The notes under the pieces: generated by a model
Database searches by the model: none
What the model was told of the DNA's origin: nothing
The model's input: the letters and a program-made list of their open reading frames with translations, nothing else
Translations under genes and position numbers: made by a program
Shown: piece by piece, positions 1-6,184 of the stretch
Layout of the letters: each line of letters starts with the position of its first letter
Numbering within the stretch: position 1 is the first letter of the stretch
DNA from: an uncultured Planctomycetaceae bacterium
GTDB lineage: Bacteria > Planctomycetota > Planctomycetia > Pirellulales > Thermoguttaceae
Assembly: GCA_947307005.1 (NCBI GenBank)
Contig: CAMZHY010000088.1
Coordinates: forward strand, 1 to 10,512
Direction of reading: 5' to 3'
Length of the DNA: 10,512 nt

Positions 1-1
1 C

Positions 2-1045
2 CAGCATATTGCCTTTTTCCGTAGCGACGACCAAGGAAAGACTTGGAGCGAACCTAGAGTCCTCGTTGGCCCTAAGACATGTGATTCTGACGTCCCTATT
101 GCAAGTTGGGGATTTGCAATGGTTTCTAAGAGTGGACGAATTTATGTCGTTTACAATCAGTATCAAGAGGGGAAAGTTTCGACGAATCGACAACATACAG
201 GTTTAATGACGGGTATTTATAGCGACGATTTGGGAAAATCGTGGTCCGAACCTCAATTGATTCCTCAGCCTCGTTCGATTTACGACTCGCCCGATAAGAC
301 GATCCCCCCGGAATGGGTTGTTTGGCAACGCCCTTTACGTTTCGGGGAAAACGGAAAGTATCTTGTGGGCGTTACACGGTATGTCGCGCCTCAATACCAC
401 GATAGATTCCGTACTGTCACTGAATTTATTCGTTTTGAGAATATCGACGACGATCCCGAACCCAAAGACGTCGTGACTCGCTGGTTTATGACAGATGACA
501 AAGCGTTGCATAAAGGCGTTTTCTGTGAAGAACCGTCTATTGTTAGGCTTCCCGACGGGAGACTTTTTGCGCTCATGCGCACTGGAATAGGATTTCCTTG
601 TTGGAGCGTTAGCAATGATTTAGGAGAAACATGGACCGAACCGGAAATTCTTCTTGATCACGATGGGGGCAAGCCCTTTACGCACCCCATGTCGCCCTGT
701 CCGATATATGATTGGAAAGGAGAAACCGCCGGAAGCGGGTACTACTACGCTTTTGTCCACAATAAATATGATTTTGATAATGACAATCCTTGGCAAAATC
801 GCGGTCCTCTCTATTTGATTGCCGGAACCTTTCAAGAAGGCGCCCGACAACCGATATGGTTTGGGCCCCCCCAACTTTTTGTCGACCGTCCTTCCGGCAA
901 CTCTTTCTATACCAGTTCTACTCAGATCAATGGTAAAGCTGTTCTTTGGTATCCAGATCAGAAGTTCTATCTTTTAGGACGTTTTATTGATAATTCGTGG
1001 TTCGACAACTGTCCCCCGCCTTCATCTTCACAAGGCTGCGAATGA
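2..1045 (+). CDS. Sialidase-like BNR/Asp-box protein, 5' end missing
   Basis: This is the C-terminal 347 residues of a larger protein. The frame is open from base 2, so the real start lies off the left edge and the ATG at 119 is only an internal Met. Three Asp-box motifs (S-x-D-x-G-x-[TS]-W) are visible: bases 23-46 (SDDQGKTW), 221-244 (SDDLGKSW) and 611-634 (SNDLGETW). Each is followed by [ST]-E-P, as in BNR repeats of six-bladed beta-propeller sialidases. A segment with EEPSIVRLPDGRL just before the third box fits a blade of the same fold. Such proteins usually cleave or bind sialylated or other exported glycans and are often secreted, but the signal-peptide region is not in the window. The catalytic Arg triad and Tyr/Glu pair cannot be assigned from this fragment, so the substrate is unknown. 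The protein ends in a short Pro/Ser/Cys tail. A non-catalytic propeller is the main alternative. Confidence 0.8.
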   Translation, partial: QHIAFFRSDDQGKTWSEPRVLVGPKTCDSDVPIASWGFAMVSKSGRIYVVYNQYQEGKVSTNRQHTGLMTGIYSDDLGKSWSEPQLIPQPRSIYDSPDKTIPPEWVVWQRPLRFGENGKYLVGVTRYVAPQYHDRFRTVTEFIRFENIDDDPEPKDVVTRWFMTDDKALHKGVFCEEPSIVRLPDGRLFALMRTGIGFPCWSVSNDLGETWTEPEILLDHDGGKPFTHPMSPCPIYDWKGETAGSGYYYAFVHNKYDFDNDNPWQNRGPLYLIAGTFQEGARQPIWFGPPQLFVDRPSGNSFYTSSTQINGKAVLWYPDQKFYLLGRFIDNSWFDNCPPPSSSQGCE

Positions 1046-1078
1046 ACTTCGGACGTCTGCCCATTGACTGACGAAGTT
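1045..1078 (+). terminator. Weak inverted repeat after the sialidase-like gene
   Basis: AACTTCG at 1045-1051 is the exact reverse complement of CGAAGTT at 1072-1078, giving a 7-bp stem with a 20-nt loop. It starts on the last base of the upstream stop codon. The downstream sequence is AT-rich (ATTATTT) but has no clean T run, so a terminator role is only suggested. It lies in the 74-nt gap before mnmA. Confidence 0.25.
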
Positions 1079-1119
1079 ATTATTTCCATTTGAGGTCTCA
1101 TTGTTTTTGCGAGTGAGTT

Positions 1120-2409
1120 ATGAAAAAAGTTATGACGGCGACGTCTGGCGGAGTAGACAGCGGCGTCTCCGCCTTGCTGCTCAAGGAGAAAGGGTTTGAT
1201 GTAAGTGGATTATTTATGCGTCATCGTTATCAACGGACGTTTGATTTTGCAAAATCCCGAACAATTTTGCAACGTTTGGGCGAAAAAGCCCAACTTCGAG
1301 TCCTTTCGACGACGAAAGACGGATCTTTTACAGAATTGTCATGGAGACGCAATGATCTTCCATTTTGTTTACCTGTCGACGCTGCCTCTGCAATGGAAGT
1401 CGCATCTTCAATTAGCGTTGATTTGACAATCGTTGACGTGGACGCGCCTTTTTCGACCGTTGTTGAGGATTTTGTCAATCGATATTATTCCGCCCAGACT
1501 CCCAATCCCTGCGTTTTATGTAACAGAGTTATTAAATTTGGACTCCTTTGGGACATTGCGCAAGCGTTGGGAGCCCATTATTTTGCCACGGGGCACTACG
1601 TTCAGATAGACAGCGTTGGAGCGTGGCTTGAGCGCACGGAAAAACAACTATTGAAAGAGGGCGTAGGGACTGGGATTGATTCTGAATTTAACGAACCTCC
1701 AGAATGGTTGAGAAAAGACGTTGATTCAATCTGTGTGCAGCGATCGTCGTCGCCGAAGGATCAATCGTATTTTTTGTGCCGTGTAAAGAAAAGCGCTCTT
1801 GAAAGGACGCTTTTTCCCGTTGGTTCCTACCAGAAATCTTATGTTCGAGAAATCGCAACGAAAAAACAACTTCTTGTGGCAAACCGCGGCGATAGCCAAG
1901 AGATCTGTTTCATTCCCGACCAAGAAAGAGTTGACTTTATTCGGAGAGTTCGCGATTCTCTGTCTGAACGCTTGGGGGATGTTCCTACCGATACTTCAGG
2001 TTCATTTCTTTCTCTTGACGGTAGAGAACTTGGAAGACATTCAGGGTACGAAAGGTTTACCATAGGACAACGCAAGGGACTAGGCGTCGGTTTTGGAGAA
2101 CGAGTTTTTGTTCAGAAAATTAATCCTGAATTAAAAACGGTAACGCTTGGTCCATATGAAGCCCTTGCCGTCCACGAAATACATGCGGTTGACGCTAATT
2201 GGCTCGTCGACCTCCCGTTAGACGAGCCTTTTCGGTGTTGTATTAAAGTTCGTTATCGCAACGAAGGCGTTCTCGCAACCGTTCGAGTTTTCTCGGATGG
2301 AACTCTTGTAGCCATAACAGACGCTCCTTGTTACGGCGTCGCGCCTGGTCAAGCGCTCGTTTGTTACTGGCGCGATCGTTTGCTTGGAGGGGGAACGATT
2401 GTTTGTTAG
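1120..2409 (+). CDS. mnmA: tRNA-specific 2-thiouridylase MnmA
   Basis: MnmA is a cytoplasmic enzyme that uses ATP and a persulfide sulfur to make 2-thiouridine at wobble position 34 of Lys, Glu and Gln tRNAs. The N-terminal PP-loop SGGVDS is at residues 9-14. The first catalytic Cys is C134 in TPNPCVLCN (127-135), and the second is C263 in SQEICFI (259-265). DQSYFL (214-219) and FTIGQRKGLG (313-322) are further family blocks, followed by the C-terminal beta-barrel. At 429 residues it is longer than the usual 360-380. Extra sequence lies at about 35-82, after GLFMRH, and at about 165-205, before the DQSYFL block. Long insertions after GLFMRH are, from memory, typical of planctomycete MnmA. The usual CCS-type motif before the DA-rich helix reads FCLPVDA here. 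ATG 1120 places SGGVDS at the usual distance from the N-terminus; ATG 1132 would leave only four residues before it. The ribosome site is weak (GAG at 1115-1117). No partner gene is adjacent. Confidence 0.93.
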   Translation: MKKVMTATSGGVDSGVSALLLKEKGFDVSGLFMRHRYQRTFDFAKSRTILQRLGEKAQLRVLSTTKDGSFTELSWRRNDLPFCLPVDAASAMEVASSISVDLTIVDVDAPFSTVVEDFVNRYYSAQTPNPCVLCNRVIKFGLLWDIAQALGAHYFATGHYVQIDSVGAWLERTEKQLLKEGVGTGIDSEFNEPPEWLRKDVDSICVQRSSSPKDQSYFLCRVKKSALERTLFPVGSYQKSYVREIATKKQLLVANRGDSQEICFIPDQERVDFIRRVRDSLSERLGDVPTDTSGSFLSLDGRELGRHSGYERFTIGQRKGLGVGFGERVFVQKINPELKTVTLGPYEALAVHEIHAVDANWLVDLPLDEPFRCCIKVRYRNEGVLATVRVFSDGTLVAITDAPCYGVAPGQALVCYWRDRLLGGGTIVC

Positions 2410-2496
2410 AGTTGGGTTTGATTAGGAGGACAGGGTTGGGGGAGAGCGTTGCCTATGGCATTTTCCCCAGATTATCAGACGTTTGGTTTTTAAGGA

Positions 2497-2517
2497 AAAG
2501 TCCTTTTCGGGGGCTTT
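2497..2517 (+). terminator. Possible mnmA terminator hairpin
   Basis: AAAGTCC (2497-2503) can pair with GGGCTTT (2511-2517) as seven base pairs including one G-T wobble, with a 7-nt loop. The following bases are ATATT rather than a T run. It is 88 nt after the mnmA stop. An overlapping alternative, AAGGA/TCCTT at 2492-2505, competes with it. Termination here is a guess from position and shape. Confidence 0.3.
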
Positions 2518-2541
2518 ATATTGAGAAAAAGATCGTATAAT
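2515..2541 (+). promoter_or_regulatory. Candidate dapL promoter
   Basis: A perfect -10 box TATAAT lies at 2536-2541. The best -35 match is TTTATA at 2515-2520 (four of six), with a short 15-nt spacer, so the -35 support is poor. A transcript starting near 2548 would carry a leader of about 160 nt before dapL, containing both hairpins described below. Planctomycete promoter rules are poorly known, so only the -10 match is solid. Confidence 0.4.
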
Positions 2542-2568
2542 GTCGATTGTGCCTCCATTAAGCTAAGC

Positions 2569-2609
2569 TTTCTGACGGCGACGCCCCTTTAGTGGGGGTA
2601 AGTTAGAAG
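2569..2609 (+). promoter_or_regulatory. dapL leader hairpin 1
   Basis: TTTCTGAC (2569-2576) pairs with GTTAGAAG (2602-2609) over eight positions, two of them G-T wobbles. Inside it, CCCC (2584-2587) and GGGG (2594-2597) close a 6-nt loop TTTAGT. A T5 run sits at 2614-2618 shortly after the stem, so this could act as an attenuator. It matches no riboswitch class I recognise. Confidence 0.35.
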
Positions 2610-2625
2610 TTCCGTTTTTCACAGT

Positions 2626-2685
2626 CGCGTCCAGTTTCATCTTTTGAGGAGAGTTGTCGGCTTCTCGACGACAGAAATGGACGCG
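2626..2685 (+). promoter_or_regulatory. dapL leader hairpin 2, long stem
   Basis: The outer stem pairs CGCGTCCA (2626-2633) with TGGACGCG (2678-2685). It continues past a bulged G2634 with TTTC (2635-2638) against GAAA (2674-2677), giving 12 pairs. An inner stem pairs GTTGTCG (2653-2659) with CGACGAC (2666-2672), seven pairs with one G-T, around loop GCTTCT. The purine-rich GAGGAGAG at 2646-2653 lies in the asymmetric internal loop and the edge of the inner stem. The structure ends 20 nt before the dapL ATG, a good position for control of translation or transcript stability. That role is inferred; the pairing is seen. Confidence 0.5.
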
Positions 2686-2705
2686 TCTATAGTACGAGAG
2701 TCATT

Positions 2706-3941
2706 ATGATGGGCGATCCTTATTTTCAGAAGCTCTTCGCCGATAGGATCGGCGGCGTAAACTACGGCAAAAGCGTTGAAATCTACAAGTTTGAAAAGAT
2801 TAAGCGCGCGAAGCGGAAGGCCCTTGCCGACCACCCCGAGCGTCGTTTACTCGATTTTGGCATAGGCGAAAACGACGAAGTGGCTGCCGATAGCGTTCGC
2901 GCCAAGATGACGGAAGAACTTGGCAAACTTGAGAATCGTGGTTACGCCGATAACGGTTGCCTTGAATTCAAGGAGGCAGTCGCCCGTTTTATGAAACGGC
3001 GCTTCAATGTCGACCTTGATCCTGTCACCGAGATTAATCACAGCATAGGATCTAAACCCGCCCTTGCCATGCTTCCTGATGTTTTTATCAATCCAGGCGA
3101 CGTTACCCTCATGACCACGCCGGGATATCCTGTCGCGGGCACGCATACTCGTTATAACGGCGGCGAGGTTTACAATCTTCCTTTACTGTCAGAAAACGAT
3201 TTTTATCCAGATCTTGACTCTATTCCGAGAGACGTCCTTACCCGCGCCAAGTTGCTTGTTATCAATTATCCAAATAGTCCGACGGGACAACTTGGATCGG
3301 TCGCTTTCTTTAAGAAGGTCGTTGATTTTGCGAAACGAAACGAGATTGTCGTTATTCAGGACGCCGCCCACTCGATGTTTTCATATCGTGAACGTCCAAT
3401 GAGTTTTTTAGAGGTTGAGGGCGCGAAAGACGTCGGCGTCGAAGTCCATTCAATGTCTAAGGGTTGGCATATGATCGGATGGCGCCTTGGTTGGGTCTGC
3501 GGCAACGAGCGTATTGTTCGCGCTTTTGCCGACGTTAAAGACAACAGCGACAGCGGTCAGTTTTTAGCAATCCAGAAAGCCGCCGTCGTCGCGCTTGACG
3601 ACGATTCTATTCCAGACCGGGCGCGATCGAAATATTTCAGACGTCTTCAAAAACTGGTGAACACCCTCAATCAGTTTGGTTTCGATTGCCAAGTTCCTGG
3701 AGGAACCTACTTCCTTTATGTTAAGTCTCCAAAGGGGCTTAAAGGTGGACGTAGGTTTGAGAATGCCGAGGAGGTAGGGCAGTTTCTCATTAAGGAGCAG
3801 TCGATTTGTACAGTTCCTTGGGACAACGCCGGTCCATTCCTGCGTTTTTCTGTGACTTATCTCGCAGACACGGAAGAAAAGGAAGACGAACTTATGGCGG
3901 AACTCGCAAGTCGTTTGGCGAAGATTTCCTTCGAGTTCTAA
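2706..3941 (+). CDS. dapL: LL-diaminopimelate aminotransferase (DapL type)
   Basis: DapL is a PLP-dependent fold-type I aminotransferase. It converts tetrahydrodipicolinate directly to LL-diaminopimelate using glutamate, bypassing the acyl branch of the lysine and peptidoglycan pathway. At 411 residues the length is normal. Recognisable blocks are the N-terminal DPYFQKL, then NYGKSVEIYKFEKIKRAK (19-36), ENRGYADNG (76-84), NYPNSPTG (187-194), QDAA (218-221), the PLP lysine K252 in SKGWHMIGWRLGW, DVKDNSDSGQFLAIQKAA (276-293) and the likely carboxylate-binding R380 in FLRFS. Three positions depart from the family pattern as I recall it. GEPD reads GEND (54-57). DAAY reads DAAH (H222), where a Tyr normally contacts the PLP oxygen. 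SKxYNMTGWR reads SKGWHMIGWR. A paralogue with a shifted substrate is therefore possible. GAGAG at 2696-2700 supports ATG 2706 (spacing 5) or ATG 2709 (spacing 8). The gene stands alone between structured non-coding regions. Confidence 0.8.
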   Translation: MMGDPYFQKLFADRIGGVNYGKSVEIYKFEKIKRAKRKALADHPERRLLDFGIGENDEVAADSVRAKMTEELGKLENRGYADNGCLEFKEAVARFMKRRFNVDLDPVTEINHSIGSKPALAMLPDVFINPGDVTLMTTPGYPVAGTHTRYNGGEVYNLPLLSENDFYPDLDSIPRDVLTRAKLLVINYPNSPTGQLGSVAFFKKVVDFAKRNEIVVIQDAAHSMFSYRERPMSFLEVEGAKDVGVEVHSMSKGWHMIGWRLGWVCGNERIVRAFADVKDNSDSGQFLAIQKAAVVALDDDSIPDRARSKYFRRLQKLVNTLNQFGFDCQVPGGTYFLYVKSPKGLKGGRRFENAEEVGQFLIKEQSICTVPWDNAGPFLRFSVTYLADTEEKEDELMAELASRLAKISFEF

Positions 3942-3979
3942 TTCTTCCTACTAAAAGGGGCGTTTTGACTGGTTTTAAG

Positions 3980-4018
3980 GGTCGTCTTCTAGGCTTGGAT
4001 TTTTGAATTAAGACGACC
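3980..4018 (+). terminator. Inverted repeat behind dapL, likely terminator
   Basis: GGTCGTCTT (3980-3988) and AAGACGACC (4010-4018) are perfect 9-nt reverse complements around a 21-nt loop, followed by TACTTTTCG. The stem begins 38 nt after the dapL stop. The large loop and short T stretch make it a moderate, possibly bidirectional, terminator. It separates dapL from uvrA. Confidence 0.5.
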
Positions 4019-4060
4019 TACTTTTCGTTGTGGCGCGGCGGGACGCGGGTTCGGCTGTAA

Positions 4061-4109
4061 TAGGCGCTTTCAAAGCGCGTGCTTTGGTATTGACGCCTAC
4101 TGTTTTTTT
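4061..4109 (+). promoter_or_regulatory. Hairpin plus T7 run just upstream of uvrA
   Basis: TAGGCG (4061-4066) pairs with CGCCTA (4094-4099). Inside it AAAGC (4072-4076) pairs with GCTTT (4081-4085) around loop GCGT. Seven T follow at 4103-4109, and the uvrA ATG is at 4121. A competing 15-nt palindrome, GCGCTTTCAAAGCGC (4064-4078), shares bases with the 5' arm of the outer stem, so the two folds exclude each other. The arrangement resembles an attenuator or a terminator placed directly before the gene. There is no purine-rich ribosome site between the T run and the ATG. Confidence 0.4.
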
Positions 4110-4120
4110 CGACGACGACA

Positions 4121-6184
4121 ATGTCTGATATTGTAATTCACGGCGCGCGTGAACATAACCTTAATAACGTTGATCTTCGATTGCCTAGCAATCGACTCGT
4201 CTGTTTTACAGGCGTTAGCGGCAGCGGGAAAAGTTCTCTTGCGTTTGACACGCTTTACGCTGAAGGACAGCGTCGTTATCTCGAGAGTCTTTCGAGCTAC
4301 GCGAGGCATTTTCTAGGGGAATTGCCCCGCGCTAAAGTTGATCAGATCACAGGTCTTCGACCGGCGATATCGATTTCTCAAAAGACTGCCGGTCAGAATT
4401 ATCGTTCAACTGTCGGCACGCTTACAGAAATTTCCGATTATCTTCGCGTCCTTTTTGCGCGCGTAGGGACGGCGTATTGCCCCAAATGTGGGCGTAAGAT
4501 CGTAGCCCAAACGCGTTCTCAAATTATTGACCACATCAAAGTCCTTCCAGAAGGCACACGATTTCGAATTTTAGCCCCCGTGACGCGCGGTCAGAGGGGG
4601 CGTTGCATTGATATACTTAATAACTTGAGAAGAAAGGGGTTTCGCCAAGTCCGTGTTGACGATAAGTTTTATTCTGTCGACGATTCTCTCAACTTAGATC
4701 AACAAGCCCGACATTCGATTGACGTGGTGGTTGATCGTTTTGAACAATCAGAATTGAATCTTCGAGGTCTTGAAGACGCGGTTTCGACAGCTCTAAAATC
4801 CGGTTCCGGTCTTATAGTGTTAATTGATTCTCTTCCCGGAAGTTTTGGAGAACATGAAACTCCCGGCCACGAGGGCGTTGACGGCTTTGAATATTTGGAT
4901 TTATCGCTAAAAGACTCTAACAATTTGCCTATTGATTTTTCGCCTGCCGAGGCGGTTCAAGGGGTTGCCAGTGACGAATCGGGCGTTAATCATGTTTTTT
5001 ACGTTGGTCAAGAACTCTATTTCAGCGCCGACTACGCTTGTTCTCATTGCGGCTTGAGTTTTGAACGTCCCAGTCCGCAGATGTTTAGTTTTAACACGTC
5101 GCAAGGTATGTGTCCGCACTGCCAAGGAATGGGCGAAACCTTCACCTTTGATCCTGATTTGTTGATTCCTGATAAATCTAAGTCTTTTCAACAAGGTTGT
5201 ATTGTCCCACTAGGAAAGTGGCAGAATTTTGGTCAGTGGAGACAGCATATTTACCAAGGGATAGCAGCTGCTCTTGAGAGAAAATATGGTCTAGAAAAAA
5301 ACAGCGTTCTTGAGACAGCCTGGGAGGAACTCGATGAGCGCGTTCGTCACGAGTTTCTCTGGGGGACGGGAGATGCAAGCGTCGTTTACCATTGGAAGGC
5401 GGACGGAATCGAGAGGTCGTGGAACGGATTTTACGAGGGTGTAATACCGAAATTACTCAAACAGCGCGAAGTTTCGACTAGTAAGACGCAACGCGATTCA
5501 TTAGAACGTTTCATGAGGTGCGTTCCGTGCGTCTATTGCGGTGGGATGCGTTTAAATGAGCAGGCAAGATCTGTTAGATTAGAAACCAAGTCGGATTTAC
5601 CTGCGTTTTCAGACAAGAAATCATATTCGTTGCCAGAACTTTCAAATCTGCCAATTCCCCTTCTGATCGAATTTCTGAACACTCTTTCTCTTGCTCCTTC
5701 TAGTCAACTTGTAGCAAAAGTCCTTGTTCGTGAAATATCTAGTCGTCTTGGTTTTCTTGTTGACGTTGGTTTAGGATACCTTTCGATAGGTCGATCTGCG
5801 CCGACTCTTTCTGGAGGCGAGATGCAACGCATTCGTCTTGCTGGACAGATTGGCGGCGGTCTTGTGGGAGTCCTCTATATTCTCGACGAACCTTCGATTG
5901 GTTTACATCCTCGGGATAATGATCGACTGATTGGTTCTCTCGAGAATTTACGCGATCTGGGCAATTCTGTCGTTGTGGTCGAACACGACGAAGACACGAT
6001 GTTGGCGGCCGATCATTTGGTTGATTTTGGTCCAGGGCCCGGTTTTCACGGCGGTCAGATTGTCGCTTCTGGAACTGTTGCAGACGTTCTTGCAAATCAA
6101 CGTGAAAAGAGCGTGACTGCCAAATTTCTATCCGGTGATGAAAATATACCCGTACCGAAGAAACGGCGTAAACCTGATGGGCGA
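4121..6184 (+). repeat. UvrA N-half, copy 1 (paralogous to 7262-9193)
   Basis: This stretch encodes the first N-terminal UvrA module. It is related at protein level to 7262-9193: both contain YAEG[QR]RRYVESLSSYAR-like and STVGT[IL]TEI blocks, and both end in YLSG/FLSG plus IP[VI]P and a basic stretch. The DNA copies are diverged, so the duplication is old. Confidence 0.85.

Noticed and set aside
1064..1092. TTGACT at 1064 as the -35 of an mnmA promoter
   Set aside because: No acceptable -10 box lies at 16-18 nt; the nearby TATTAT is only 9 nt away.
2328..2540. Small + strand open frame overlapping the end of mnmA
   Set aside because: It begins inside conserved mnmA sequence in another frame, has no ribosome site, and runs through the proposed terminator and promoter region.
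2540..2705. Lysine riboswitch upstream of dapL
   Set aside because: The leader is too short, and I do not see the conserved multi-helix core or its signature purine stretches.
3942..4120. SOS (LexA) operator upstream of uvrA
   Set aside because: Neither the CTGT-N8-ACAG form nor the GAAC-N4-GTTC form is present in the gap. A lineage-specific operator cannot be excluded by eye.
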